Made by a program: the position numbers and the translations under genes. This document shows positions 33,473 to 43,400 of a stretch of 64,000 nucleotides of DNA, piece by piece. The stretch covers positions 248,001 to 312,000 of the forward strand of contig NZ_BDBI01000012.1 in assembly GCF_001612905.1 (NCBI RefSeq). Direction: 5' to 3'. The notes beneath the pieces were generated by a model that had not been told where the DNA came from, searched no databases, and worked only from the letters and a program-made list of their open reading frames with translations. This DNA is from Nocardia ignorata NBRC 108230. Its GTDB lineage: Bacteria; Actinomycetota; Actinomycetes; Mycobacteriales; Mycobacteriaceae. The first letter of the stretch is position 1. Each line of letters begins with the position of its first letter.

Positions 33473-34708
33473 TCAGTCGGGCAGCAGCGGCACCGACAGG
33501 CCCTCGCCGCGATCGAGCAGGGCCGCGCGGGTGACGGCGGCGGAGCCGAAGCGGCGGCGCAGGTCGTCGAGGGTGGCGTCGAGGGTGTTGTCGGCGCGTG
33601 GTTCCAGCGGGAGGGTCAGCTGCATGGTGTCGGCGTCGTCGAGGTTGGTCAGCGACAGGCCGATGAGGGTGATGCCGCGTTCGGCGATCAGTGGTGTGGC
33701 GGTGTCGAGTAGGTGGTGGGCGGCCTGGCGGATGGCGGTGGTGGCGTCGGTGGCCTCGGCCAGGGTGTGCGAGCGGGTGGCGTGGGTGAAGTCGTCGAAA
33801 CGTAAGCGCAGCACCACGGTTCGGCACACCCGGTCGGCGGCGCGTAGGCGGCGGCCGAGGCGGTCGGTGAGTCCGTCGAGGTAGGCGGCGATCTCGTCGG
33901 GTTCGCGGTGGCGGCGGCCCAGCGCCCGTTGGGCGCCGATGGAACGGCGGCGTTTGCCGGTTTCCACGCGGCGAGGGTCGCGGGCCCACGACAGGGCGAA
34001 CAGGTGCCGGGCGGCGGCGGGACCGAGGATGGCGCGCAGGTGGGCTTCGCCGAGTTCGGCGAGTTGACCGACGCGGGTGATGTTGTTGGCGTGCAGGGTG
34101 GCGGCGGTGACTTTGCCGACGCCCCATAATCGTTCGACCGGCAGCGGGTGCAGGAAGTCCAGTTCGCCGCCGGGTTCGACTGAGCGTAAACCATCGGGTT
34201 TGGCGACCGCGGAAGCGACTTTGGCCAGGAACTTGTTGCGGGCGATGCCGACGGAGATGGGCAACCCGACCTCGGTGCGGATGCGTTCGCGCAACCTTCG
34301 GGCGATGTCGACCGGTTCCCCGCTGATCCGCCGCAACCCACCGACGTCGAGGAACGCCTCGTCGATGGAGATGCCCTCCACGATCGGAGTGGTGTCGTGG
34401 AAGATCGCGAACACCGCCTTGCTCGCCTCGGCATAGGCCGACATCCGCGGCGGCACCACCACCGCATGCGGACACACCCGCAACGCCTGCCCCGCGTTCA
34501 TCGGCGTCCGCACCCCGAATGCCTTGGCCTCATAGCTGGCGGCCAGCACCACCCCACCGCCGACGAGCACCGGTTTCCCCCGCAACCACGGCTGATCCCG
34601 CTGCTCGACCGAGGCATAGAACGAATCCAGATCGGCATGCAGGATCGACGCCTCGTCACGGGACTGGATACGAGGGCGGCGCGGGGCAGCGGAGTCGGAC
34701 ACGAACAT
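33473..34708 (-). CDS. dinB: DNA polymerase IV (Y-family)
   Basis: A 411-residue translesion polymerase. Catalytic acidic residues lie in ILHADLDSFYASVEQ near the N-terminus and in GISIDEAFLDV near residue 105; the helix-hairpin-helix thumb and little-finger domain follow. The C-terminus LSVPLLPD could be a beta-clamp-binding tail. The start is uncertain: ATG 34708 lies inside a LexA-like palindrome (34702-34715) and GTG 34702 is an alternative two codons later. SOS control is strongly suggested. Confidence 0.94.
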   Translation of the reverse strand: MFVSDSAAPRRPRIQSRDEASILHADLDSFYASVEQRDQPWLRGKPVLVGGGVVLAASYEAKAFGVRTPMNAGQALRVCPHAVVVPPRMSAYAEASKAVFAIFHDTTPIVEGISIDEAFLDVGGLRRISGEPVDIARRLRERIRTEVGLPISVGIARNKFLAKVASAVAKPDGLRSVEPGGELDFLHPLPVERLWGVGKVTAATLHANNITRVGQLAELGEAHLRAILGPAAARHLFALSWARDPRRVETGKRRRSIGAQRALGRRHREPDEIAAYLDGLTDRLGRRLRAADRVCRTVVLRLRFDDFTHATRSHTLAEATDATTAIRQAAHHLLDTATPLIAERGITLIGLSLTNLDDADTMQLTLPLEPRADNTLDATLDDLRRRFGSAAVTRAALLDRGEGLSVPLLPD

Positions 34709-34715
34709 ATGTTCG
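34702..34715. promoter_or_regulatory. LexA/SOS box over the dinB start
   Basis: CGAAC-ATAT-GTTCG is a perfect inverted repeat matching the actinobacterial LexA consensus core GAAC-N4-GTTC. It covers the proposed dinB start codon, so LexA would block initiation directly and the transcript may be leaderless or begin just inside it. Confidence 0.75.
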
Positions 34716-34847
34716 CATCGATGTCCGACAAGAACGAGACGCTCCAGGAGCCGTCCGCAAATGCTCGGCGAACATTAGACCTCGTGAAGTTTCCGGATAC
34801 TCACGACCACTTGCGAACCTCGAAGCGGGCGTGCGACAGCTTCCATC

Positions 34848-35213
34848 TCAGCCCGTGTGCCCTCCAGCCCTGACCCGCGCAATTCTTCCGCCATCGCCCG
34901 CGGCCTGCACCAGCGAGAGAGAACGCACCACACGCAATGTCCGCATCAGACTCGCGATGGGTACGCAGTCCCTGGTTCGGAGAACGACCGGACCGTTCGC
35001 GGCAAGGATCGCTTCGCGAAAGCCAGCCTGCGGGAGGTCGTCGCAGCTCGTCCAGACCGCCCCGCACGCCGAGCAGCATCCGTCCAGGTCCCACCGATGG
35101 TGTGTGCCAACCAGCGCCTCGGTCAGGGTGGCGACTGTTGTCGTGCCGCATTCGATGCAAGGAGTCGGATAGGGCGCGGACTCGGCGACGATGTCCGTTT
35201 CCGCATGGCTCAT
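34848..35213 (-). CDS. Small protein with a four-cysteine zinc-ribbon-like motif
   Basis: A 121-residue protein I cannot name. The motif CIECG, then about 25 residues, then CCSACG looks like a treble-clef or zinc-ribbon metal site. The last 40 residues (LMRTLRVVRSLSLVQAA) vaguely recall the ribosomal L7/L12 C-terminal helix pair seen in other small actinobacterial proteins, but this is weak. The start at 35213 is preferred because of an upstream GGGGA; longer readings to 35402 look non-coding. Confidence 0.55.
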   Translation of the reverse strand: MSHAETDIVAESAPYPTPCIECGTTTVATLTEALVGTHHRWDLDGCCSACGAVWTSCDDLPQAGFREAILAANGPVVLRTRDCVPIASLMRTLRVVRSLSLVQAAGDGGRIARVRAGGHTG

Positions 35214-35351
35214 CCGTGTCCCCTGTTCGTGGATTCTGTCGGGACATTCGTGTGCTGCCCAACGACTCGACTGTAGGTGGCGGGCAGGTAGGTTGTCGGA
35301 CCCCTCTGCTGAGATGGGGATCGGGACCGTCGGTGAAAGAGGTTGGTGCGC

Positions 35352-36455
35352 ATGGTGAGCGTCGGGTGGGATCAGGTGTTTGCGTGGCGGTTGGGGCGGC
35401 AATTCGTGGCGCCTCGGGGAGGTGGGGCTGTCGAGGAGATCGTGGGGCGGCTCGTGGGGGTGCAGGCGCAGGTGGGATCGGCGGCGGAGACCGCTGTTGC
35501 TGTGCGCGGTGGGGCGGCGAACGCGGTGGGGGAAGCGCTATCGGTGGGTGGGTTGGTGAAGACGTGGGCGATGCGGGGGACGTTGCATGCGATGGTGCCG
35601 GGGCAGGCCGCGGCGGCGTTGGCGTTGATGGGGTCGGCTCGGACGTGGGAGAAGGCGTCGTGGGTGAAGACGTTCGGGGCCACTCCGGAGCAGGTGGCGG
35701 CGTTGGTGGAGGTGGTGTCGGGGGTGCTGGCGGAGCGGGTGCTCACGCGCGAGGAGTTGGTTGAGGCGGTGCTTGCCGAGCCGGGGTTCGGGCATCTGGG
35801 GGAGCAGTTGCGGTCGGGATGGGGTGCGGTGCTCAAGCCGCTGGCGTGGCAGGGGGCGTTGTGTCACGGACCTATGCGTGGCACGAAGATCACCTTCACT
35901 TCGCCGGGGAACCTGGTGGCGGGCTGGTCCGGCCTGCCAGAACCCGACGTGGCGGCGCCCGCGCTGATCCGGGCGTACCTGGGCGCCTACGGTCCGGCGA
36001 CGCCGGAGTCCTTCGATGCTTGGCTCAGCCGCAACAGCTTGCGTAAGACGGTGGTGCGTGGATGGTTCGCGGCCCTGGGCGACGAACTGACCGAGATCGA
36101 GGTGGAAGGCCGAAAAGGGTGGCTGCCCACCGAATTCGTCGACGAACTCACGGCCGCGACCCCGGATGATGCGATCCATCTGCTAGGGCCGTTCGACCAG
36201 TACGTTCTCGGCCCCGGCACCGGCGACACCGCGCTCCTGGCGGTCGAGCATCGGGGGAAGGTCAGCAGGACGGCCGGTTGGATCTCACCGCTGGTGCTGA
36301 TGGGCGGCCGGATCGCGGGTACGTGGGAGCAGCAGGGCGAGCAGGTGGTGGTCACGCCGTTCGACGGCGCGCGGTTGCCGAAGCGAGCGTTGGGTGCGGC
36401 GGTGGAGCGGCTCGCCACCGCGATCGGCAGCGACCTCACCGTGCGCGTCGAGTAA
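35352..36455 (+). CDS. Winged-helix DNA-binding protein of the AlkZ/YcaQ family
   Basis: A 367-residue protein of the HTH_42 (PF06224) group, which includes DNA glycosylases AlkZ and YcaQ that remove alkylated or crosslinked bases. The family QxQ catalytic motif is present as Gln38-Ala-Gln40 (GVQAQVG) and the RGTLH block near residue 78 is also present. ATG 35352 is preferred, with GAAAGAGG a short way upstream. It is close to dinB, but no SOS box is visible before it. The first third uses unusually many G-ending codons compared with the C-ending style of its neighbours. Confidence 0.8.
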   Translation: MVSVGWDQVFAWRLGRQFVAPRGGGAVEEIVGRLVGVQAQVGSAAETAVAVRGGAANAVGEALSVGGLVKTWAMRGTLHAMVPGQAAAALALMGSARTWEKASWVKTFGATPEQVAALVEVVSGVLAERVLTREELVEAVLAEPGFGHLGEQLRSGWGAVLKPLAWQGALCHGPMRGTKITFTSPGNLVAGWSGLPEPDVAAPALIRAYLGAYGPATPESFDAWLSRNSLRKTVVRGWFAALGDELTEIEVEGRKGWLPTEFVDELTAATPDDAIHLLGPFDQYVLGPGTGDTALLAVEHRGKVSRTAGWISPLVLMGGRIAGTWEQQGEQVVVTPFDGARLPKRALGAAVERLATAIGSDLTVRVE

Positions 36456-36543
36456 TCGGCACGCCGTCACATCGGGGGGCGGTCGCTCGAATCCGGTTTC
36501 GCGATCCGCCACGGGCGAACCAAGCGCTTGCTACGGTGAGGCG

Positions 36544-37623
36544 ATGATCCCCACGATCGTCTGGGGCACCGGCAATGTCGGTCGCGCGGCCATCCGTTGC
36601 GTCACCGCTCATCCGGCGCTGGAACTGTCCGCGGTGCTCGTCCACGACCCCGCGAAGGTCGGCCGCGATGCCGGTGACCTCGCCGGTCTCGACACCCAGC
36701 TCGGCGTGCGCGCGACCGACGACATCGACGCCGTGCTCGCGAACCGCCCCCGTGCGGTGGTGTACGCGGCGTCCGGCGATATCCGCCCCGACGACGCGCT
36801 CGCCGACATCGTGCGCGCGATCCGGGCCGGTGCCGTGGTCGTGACGCCCGCGCTCTACGCCCTCTACGACCCCCGTAACGCGCCCGCCGAGATCCGTGAC
36901 CCGGTGCTGGCGGCGATCGAGGACGGCGGTGGTTCGCTGTTCGTGTCCGGCGTCGACCCCGGTTGGGGCAACGACGTGCTGCCGGTGCTGATCAGCGGGC
37001 TCGCGGGCACCTTGGACGTGGTGCGCTGCCAGGAGATCTTCGACTACTCCACCTACGACCAACCCGACTCGGTGCGTTACCTGGTGGGGATGGGGCAGCC
37101 GATGGACTATCAGCCTCCGATGCTGTTGCCCTCGGTGCCGACGATGGTGTGGGGCGGGCAGATCCGATTGCTGGCCAGGGCACTGGACGTGGAACTGGAC
37201 GATGTCCGTGAGACCGTCGAGCGGCGTGCACTCGATGCCACGGTGCAGACGGTGCGGATGGGTGAGTTCGGGGCGGGCACGCAGGGGGCGGTGCGTTTCG
37301 AGGTGCAGGGCATCGTCGAGGGCGAGGCACGCATCATCATCGAGCATGTCACCCGTATCCACCCGGACTGCGCGCCGGACTGGCCCTCGCCACCAGACGG
37401 GGAGGGTGCGCACCGGGTGATCATCGAGGGCAGCCCGCGCATCGAGGTGAACGTGACCGCCACCGACGAGGGCGGTAACCGGGCAGCGGGCGGAAATGCC
37501 ACGGCGGTGGGCAGATTGGTCAACGCGATCGACTGGCTGGTCGCCGCCGAACCAGGTCTCTACGACGCGCTCGAGGTTCCGTTGCGCGCCGCGGTCGGCA
37601 AACTCGGAAGGAAGATCCCATGA
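36544..37623 (+). CDS. NAD(P)-binding, dihydrodipicolinate-reductase-like protein
   Basis: A 359-residue protein with an N-terminal Rossmann fold (IVWGTGNVGRAAIR, GxGxxG at residues 8-13) and a C-terminal domain of the type found in actinobacterial dihydrodipicolinate-reductase-like proteins. It is not the lysine-pathway DapB, being about 100 residues longer and lacking its substrate motif. The stop overlaps the next gene as ATGA, so the two probably act together. The substrate is unknown. Confidence 0.75.
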   Translation: MIPTIVWGTGNVGRAAIRCVTAHPALELSAVLVHDPAKVGRDAGDLAGLDTQLGVRATDDIDAVLANRPRAVVYAASGDIRPDDALADIVRAIRAGAVVVTPALYALYDPRNAPAEIRDPVLAAIEDGGGSLFVSGVDPGWGNDVLPVLISGLAGTLDVVRCQEIFDYSTYDQPDSVRYLVGMGQPMDYQPPMLLPSVPTMVWGGQIRLLARALDVELDDVRETVERRALDATVQTVRMGEFGAGTQGAVRFEVQGIVEGEARIIIEHVTRIHPDCAPDWPSPPDGEGAHRVIIEGSPRIEVNVTATDEGGNRAAGGNATAVGRLVNAIDWLVAAEPGLYDALEVPLRAAVGKLGRKIP

Positions 37624-38099
37624 TCATCGACGTGCCGCAGGGCAAGGATCCCATCGGGTATGTGTGGGGCGAGATGGTGCCCGGTATCGGTGTCGCGGCC
37701 GCGGCGTTCTCGCTGTCGGTGTACGAGCACTCCACGCTCGGGCTGCGGGAGTTCGAGGCGGCCCGGTTGCGCATCGCCCAGATCAACGGGTGCCTGTTCT
37801 GTCAGGACTGGCGCACCGAACGCGACGGGGTGAAGGTCGAACCGGAGTTCGCCGACGCGGTCACCGACTGGCGCGACACCGACCGGTTCGACGAGCGAAC
37901 CCGTTTGGCGGCCGAATACGCCGAGCGCTATGCCACCGATCATCACGGTCTCGACGAGGACTTCTGGGCCCGCATGTTCGACCACTACACCCAGCCCGAG
38001 GTGGTCGAGTTGAGCATGAGCATCGGTTCGTGGCTGGCTTTCGGCCGCCTCAACCGGGTCCTCGGCTTGGACACGGCCTGCGTGCTGCCTGGGCATTGA
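37620..38099 (+). CDS. Carboxymuconolactone decarboxylase/AhpD-like protein
   Basis: A 159-residue helical protein with the CMD-family redox motif C-x-x-C in QINGCLFCQDWR (about residue 60) and a downstream helix, as in AhpD peroxidase-like and other CMD proteins. Translation is coupled to the reductase gene through the ATGA overlap. Likely a small redox or peroxide-handling partner, though the exact role is unknown. Confidence 0.8.
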   Translation: MIIDVPQGKDPIGYVWGEMVPGIGVAAAAFSLSVYEHSTLGLREFEAARLRIAQINGCLFCQDWRTERDGVKVEPEFADAVTDWRDTDRFDERTRLAAEYAERYATDHHGLDEDFWARMFDHYTQPEVVELSMSIGSWLAFGRLNRVLGLDTACVLPGH

Positions 38100-38147
38100 G
38101 CCGCGCGGCCGCGCCCGGCGGGCCCGGGTGGGGTTAGGCTGCGGGCC

Positions 38148-38558
38148 GTGGAGTCTCCGATTCGGCAGCTGATCGACACCGTGGCCTGGGTCCTGATCGA
38201 CAACGGGCGCATCCTGTGCGCCCGCCCGCGCGGCAAGGATGTCTTCTACATTCCCGGCGGCAAACGCGAGGGCGCGGAAACGGATCTCGAGACGCTGGTG
38301 CGTGAGGTGGCCGAGGAACTGACCGTGGAGTTGTCGGCCGAGACCGCGGTCCATGTGGGCACCTATGAGGCGCACGTTTCCCACGACGAGGACACCGTGG
38401 TGCGGATGGCCTGTTACACCGCCGAGTACCGGGGCGTGCTGACGGCGAGCAGCGAGATCGAGGCATTGGCGTGGTTCGGTTTCGGCGACCGTGATCTGGT
38501 TCCGCCGGTCGACCAGTTGCTGTTCGACGACCTCGCCGCCTCGGGGGCTCTGCGGTGA
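38148..38558 (+). CDS. Nudix hydrolase
   Basis: A 136-residue Nudix enzyme. The box is intact: GGKREGAETDLETLVREV then AEELTV, matching G-x5-E-x7-RE-hydrophobic-x-EE-x-G/hydrophobic with a Thr at the last Gly position. The family cleaves nucleoside diphosphates linked to other moieties; substrate unclear (mutagenic nucleotide sanitation is possible). The start is GTG 38148, and the stop overlaps the next start as GTGA. Confidence 0.85.
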   Translation: MESPIRQLIDTVAWVLIDNGRILCARPRGKDVFYIPGGKREGAETDLETLVREVAEELTVELSAETAVHVGTYEAHVSHDEDTVVRMACYTAEYRGVLTASSEIEALAWFGFGDRDLVPPVDQLLFDDLAASGALR

Positions 38559-39046
38559 TCGCCGCGGCGGCCCGCTCGGCGAGCTTCGAGTTGGTCGCGG
38601 TGCCGCTGGCTTTCACTCGGGTCCGCACCCGGGTGCGGGTGGCGCGGCGGATGCTGCGGGAACCGGTGGGTGCTCATGGTGTGTCGCTGCCCCGGTGCCT
38701 GGTGCATTCGGTGCTGTCGGCGGGGGTGGGTGTCGTCGGCTGGTTCCTGGTGCTGTTGAGCGTGCTGGTGCTCGTTCGCGGTCTGGCCTACCCGCTGCTG
38801 GTCGGTGACGGGTACCGGAATGCCTGGGGCGGGCCGACTCTGGCCGGTGCGTGGGCGGTGCACGCGCTGCTCGCGGTGCTCCTCGCACCACTGTTCCTCG
38901 CGGTGGTCGCGGCGCTGGGGCGGTTGCAGGTCCGGTTGATCCACACCGTGCTGGGCGGTCACCGGTCGTGGTGGCCGGTCCCGCTCGCCGTGCTGCTCAC
39001 GGCGGCGGGCACGCTGTTCTTCATCGCCTGGTCACACCAGATCTGA
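38555..39046 (+). CDS. Membrane protein of unknown function
   Basis: A 163-residue integral membrane protein with three strong hydrophobic segments (about 55-80, 100-125 and 140-160) after a basic N-terminus. No motif is recognised. GTG 38555 overlaps the Nudix stop, implying an operon. It converges on the HxlR gene with a 4-nt gap. Confidence 0.6.
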   Translation: MIAAAARSASFELVAVPLAFTRVRTRVRVARRMLREPVGAHGVSLPRCLVHSVLSAGVGVVGWFLVLLSVLVLVRGLAYPLLVGDGYRNAWGGPTLAGAWAVHALLAVLLAPLFLAVVAALGRLQVRLIHTVLGGHRSWWPVPLAVLLTAAGTLFFIAWSHQI

Positions 39047-39050
39047 GCGG

Positions 39051-39461
39051 TTACGCCTCGCCGGGAGTTCGGGCTTCGTAGATGGAGCGCGCGTGCTCGA
39101 CTTCGTTCATATGTTGTTCGGCCCAGGCTTTCACCGCCTGCATCACCGGCAGCAAGGAATGACCGAGCTCGGTGAGCTGGTAGTCGACGCGCACCGGGAC
39201 GCTCGGTCGCACAGTGCGCGTGATCAAGCCGTCGCGTTCCAGGTTCCGCAGGGTCTGGGTGAGCATCTTCTGGCTCACGCTGGCCAATCGGCGTTGCAGG
39301 TCGCTGTAGCGATGGGGGCCGTCGGCCAAAGCATTGACGGTCAGGCTCACCCATTTGTCCGAGATCCGGTCCAGCAGTTTGCGCGCGGGACATTCGGCGA
39401 GGTAGGCGTCGTAGGCGGCGCTGCGTTCGGCGCGCAGTTGTGCTGCGGTACGGGTGGGCAT
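39051..39461 (-). CDS. HxlR-family transcriptional regulator
   Basis: A 136-residue winged-helix regulator of the HxlR (DUF24) type. Its single Cys ([16 protein letters not shown]) sits at the position used by thiol-sensing members such as YodB and HypR, and the core [23 protein letters not shown] is characteristic. GGAGG lies 6 nt before ATG 39461. It is divergent from the broken quinone oxidoreductase gene, its probable original target. Confidence 0.88.
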   Translation of the reverse strand: MPTRTAAQLRAERSAAYDAYLAECPARKLLDRISDKWVSLTVNALADGPHRYSDLQRRLASVSQKMLTQTLRNLERDGLITRTVRPSVPVRVDYQLTELGHSLLPVMQAVKAWAEQHMNEVEHARSIYEARTPGEA

Positions 39462-39491
39462 GGGGGAACCTCCGCGTGCGGTGGGCACCTC

Positions 39492-39505
39492 GAAGTGCGT
39501 ACTTC
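39492..39505. promoter_or_regulatory. Inverted repeat between HxlR and oxidoreductase genes
   Basis: GAAGT (39492-39496) and ACTTC (39501-39505) are perfect arms around GCGT, 30 nt from the regulator start and 34 nt from the oxidoreductase start. This is a suitable place for an HxlR operator controlling both divergent genes. Confidence 0.5.
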
Positions 39506-39538
39506 CCGCTGGAGTGTAGCTCTCCAATAGTGGTGTGC

Positions 39539-40397
39539 ATGAACGATGTACAGACGATGCGGGCCGTTGTCGCTCACGGTTACGGTGGTCCCGAGGTGTT
39601 GCGGCTGGTCGAGGTGCCGGTTCCCGAGCCCGGGGTCGGGCAGGTCCGGATCCGGGTGCGGGCGGCGACGATGAATCCGGTCGACCTGGTCACGCGGGCG
39701 GGCGCCCTGGTCGAGGCCGGGCTGATGGCGGTGCGGGAGGTCACCGGAATCGGATGGGATGTCGCGGGCGTGGTCGACCGGCTCGGTCCGGGAGTGCCGG
39801 AATTCTCGGAAGGGCAGCGGGTGATCGGTCTGCGTGACCTGCTGGATGTGTCCGTTGGTACCTATGCCGAGTACGTGGTTCTCGATAACGCAGTCTCTCG
39901 ATCTGCTCGGGTTGGCACCGGGCGACACCCTGCTGGTGACCGGCGCGAATGGTGCCGTCGGTGGGTTCGCCGTGGAAATCGCGGCGCACCAGGGGCTTCG
40001 GGTGGTCGCCCAGGGTTCCGACGCGGAGTTTCTCGGCTCGATCGGTGCGGAATGGACCGTCGCACGCGATGCCGATCTGATCGCGGAGGTTCGCCGCTCG
40101 GTTCCCGGCGGTGTGCACGGCGCCCTCGACACCGCCGGCCTGGGCGGCCGGGCCTTGGCCGCGGTACGCAATCGTGGCCGGTTCGTCACTGTGGTCGGTG
40201 GCGGCGATCCGATTCCGTTGCGTGGCATCACGGTTCAGCACGAATGGATCCACGCCGACGGGGCGGGGCTCGCGCGCCTCGCCGAGCGCGAACTCACCAC
40301 CCGTGTCGCCGCGACTCTGCCGCTCGACGACGCCGCACAGGCCCACTCCCGCCTCGCCGCGGGTGGGCTCACCGGTCGTCTCGTGTTGATCCCGTGA
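39539..40397 (+). pseudogene. Zinc-type/quinone oxidoreductase gene broken by an internal deletion
   Basis: An NADP-dependent medium-chain oxidoreductase of the quinone-reductase type. The frame from ATG 39539 gives the N-terminal catalytic domain up to about 39892 (TYAEYVVLDNA). The rest of the protein (SLDLLGLAPGDTLLVTGANGAVGG, the nucleotide-binding domain, to stop 40397) lies in the +1 frame. At the junction the usual 20-odd residues between EYVVLDNA and SLDLL are missing, so a deletion that is not a multiple of three has fused and shifted the halves. The total is shorter than the ~310-320 residues expected. A sequencing error alone would not explain the missing residues. Confidence 0.85.
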
Positions 40398-40400
40398 CGG

Positions 40401-43400
40401 CTATTCGTCGATGCGACGCAGGATCCGCGCGATTTCGGCGAGGGCGGCGGGTTCGGTCATCCGCCAGTGGGTGGCTGCGATCGGGTGGTTGTGCACCGTT
40501 GCGGTGACCGCGTCCGCCCACGATGTCGCACCGGTGGAGCCGGTCGGGTCGTCGGTGGCGGTGAAGTAGGTGAGGGGGCCGTGGAAGGGGCGGGGGCGGT
40601 AGGCGGCGTCGAGTGCGAGGGAGGTGGTCGCACCGTCGATGATCCGGTCGGCGCGTGCTTCGTCGACGGGCACGTCGGGTGCCGACAGCGCGCACAGTTG
40701 GCGGGCCAGGGCGCGTGCGTCGACCTCGTCCCCGGCGGCGAACCCGCCGAGGAGGTCGGCGGCGGTGGCTGCGGTGGCCGTCGCGGGTGAGGCGCTGGTG
40801 AGGCGGCTGTCGAGCATGCCGAGCAGCGCGACCTGTTCTCCGTCTTCCTGCAGATGCACCGCCATGGCGTGGGCGATCACGCCACCCAGCGACCAGCCGA
40901 GCAGGTGGTAGGGCCCCTCGGGTTGCACGGCGCGCAGGTGCTTGAGGTAGAGCAGTGCCCATTGTTCGATCGAATCCGGCAGCGGCTCGGCGGAACTCAG
41001 CGCCGGTGATTGCAGACCGTAGATGGGACGGTCCAGGTGCGCGGTGAGACCACTGAACGACCAGGCCAGGCCGCTGACGGGGTGCACACAGAACAGGGGT
41101 TCGCCGGTGCCCGTGGTGCGCAACGGCAGCAGGATGTCGAAGGCGGTGTCGGGGCCGGTGGAGTCCGTACCGGCCGCCCGTAGCGCGGTGAGGATCCCGG
41201 CGGGGGTGGGGGCGGTGAAGATCCAGCTGACGGGGACGGTCGCGGCGAGCGCGTCGCCGAGCTGGGCGGCCAGGCGGGTGGCGAGCAGTGAGGTGCCGCC
41301 GAGTTCGAAGAAGTGGTCGTCCATGCCGACCCGGTCCAGGTGGAGTACGTCGGCGAAGACCGCGCACACCGCCTGCTCCACCGCACCGGCCGCAGCCCGG
41401 TAGGTGCGGGCGGTGAACGTCGGCGCGGGCAGGGCATCGCGGTCGAGTTTGCCGTGCGCGGTGAGCGGAATTCGGTCCAGGACCACGATCGACGCGGGCA
41501 TCATGTGGGCGGGCAGCTGGTGGGCGGCCCACTCGGTGAGCCGTTCGACGGTGACCGACTTGCCTTGTCCGGCGACGACATAGGACACCAGCACGGTTTC
41601 GCCGGTTTGATTGGCGCGGCCGAGGGTGACGGCGGACGCCACGTCGGGATGTTCGGTGAGGACCGAGTCGATCTCGGTGAGCTCGATGCGGAAGCCACGG
41701 ATCTTGGTCTGGAAGTCGGTGCGGCCTCGGTAGTCGAGTTCGCCGTCGGCGGTCCAGGCCGCGAGGTCGCCGGTGCGGTACATGCGTTCGCCCGGGGTGA
41801 AGGGGTCGGCGACGAACCGTTCGGCGGTGAGATCGGGACGGGCCAGGTACTCGGTGGCCAATTGTGTTCCGCCCAGGTACAACTCGCCGGTGACCCCGGC
41901 GGGAACGGGGTTCAGGTGTGCGTCGAGAACGTAGACCCGGCTGTTGTGGACGGGTCGGCCGATCGGCACGGTGACGGTGTCGCGCGGTGTCACCCGGTGA
42001 CTGGTGATCGACACGGCGGCCTCGGTGGGCCCATACACGTTGAACAGCGCTGCCTGTGGCGCCGCGGTCTGGATGCGGCGCGCCAGGGACACCGGCAGTG
42101 CCTCACCGATGGCGAGGACGCGGCGCAGCGAGCTGGGCAGTTCCTCGGTGAGCAGGGCATCGAGCATCGAGGGCACGGCGTGCAGGGTGGTGACGTTCTC
42201 GGTGCGCATCAGCTCCGCCAGATAGGCGGGGTCGCGGTGTCCGCCCGCGGACGCGAGCACGATGCGCCCACCACTCACCCCGGTGGACCAGAACTCCCAC
42301 ACCGACAGATCGAAGGTCGCGGCGGTCTTCAGCAACACGGCATCGTCGCCGCCGAGACCGAATTCGATGGTCTTCCACCGCAACTGGTTGACGATCGCGG
42401 TGTGCGGCACCGCGACACCCTTGGGGCGGCCGGTCGATCCCGACGTGAAGATCACGTAGGCGGTGTCGGTCGCCCGGACGGGGGCTACCCGTTCGGCGTC
42501 GACGACTGGTTGCGGCGAGTAGCCGCCCAGCTCCAGCTGCTCGACCGGCACGGCATCGTGCGAACCGGTCGCGGCGAGCCAGGTGTCGGCCTGGGTGAGG
42601 GTCAGCAGCGGGGCCGCGGTGTCGAGGATGTAGCGGGTGCGTGCCTGCGGTTGGTCCGGGTCGACGGGCACGTACGCACCACCGGCGGCGGTGACCGCGT
42701 ACATCGCGACGACCAGATCCACCGAGCGCCGCATCGCGAGCGCGACCCGTGTTCCCGGCCCGACGCCGGCGGCGACCAGGTGGCGGGCCAACCGGTTGAC
42801 CCGTGCGTCGAGTTCGGCGAAGGTCCAGCGCGCACCGTCGGCGACCAGGGCGACCGCGTCCGGGGTGGATCGGACGGTGGCCGCACGCAGCGAGGCCAGC
42901 GTGGCGGTCGGATCACCGTGTGGCACAGTGTGATTCCAGGTGTGCAGGACACGGGTGCGTTCGGCGGGGTCGAGTAGGTCGACGGTGTGCAGGGGCCGGT
43001 TCGGATCGGTCAGTACCGCCGAGAGCAGCCGGGTGAGCCGGTCGAGGAATCCCGCGACGGTGGCCGCGTCGAACAGGTCGGTGGCGTAGGTGCAGTACCC
43101 GCCGATACCGGCCGGGGCACCGTCGCCGCTGTAGCGGTCGGCGACGATCAGGTGCAGATCGAACTGGGACAGTTCGCGATCCAGCTCCACCGAGCTGACG
43201 CCGACCTCGGGCAGATCCATGCTGACCTGTCCGAGGTTCTGGAACGACAACCCGACCTGGAACAGCGGGTGCCGCGCGGTGGATCGGGCGGGGTTGAGGA
43301 CCTCGACGAGCCGTTCGAAGGGGATGTCGGCGTGGGCGAAGGCCTGCAGGTCGATGTCGCGTTGCCGGGTGAGCAGGTCGGTGAAGCTCGCGCGGTGCTC

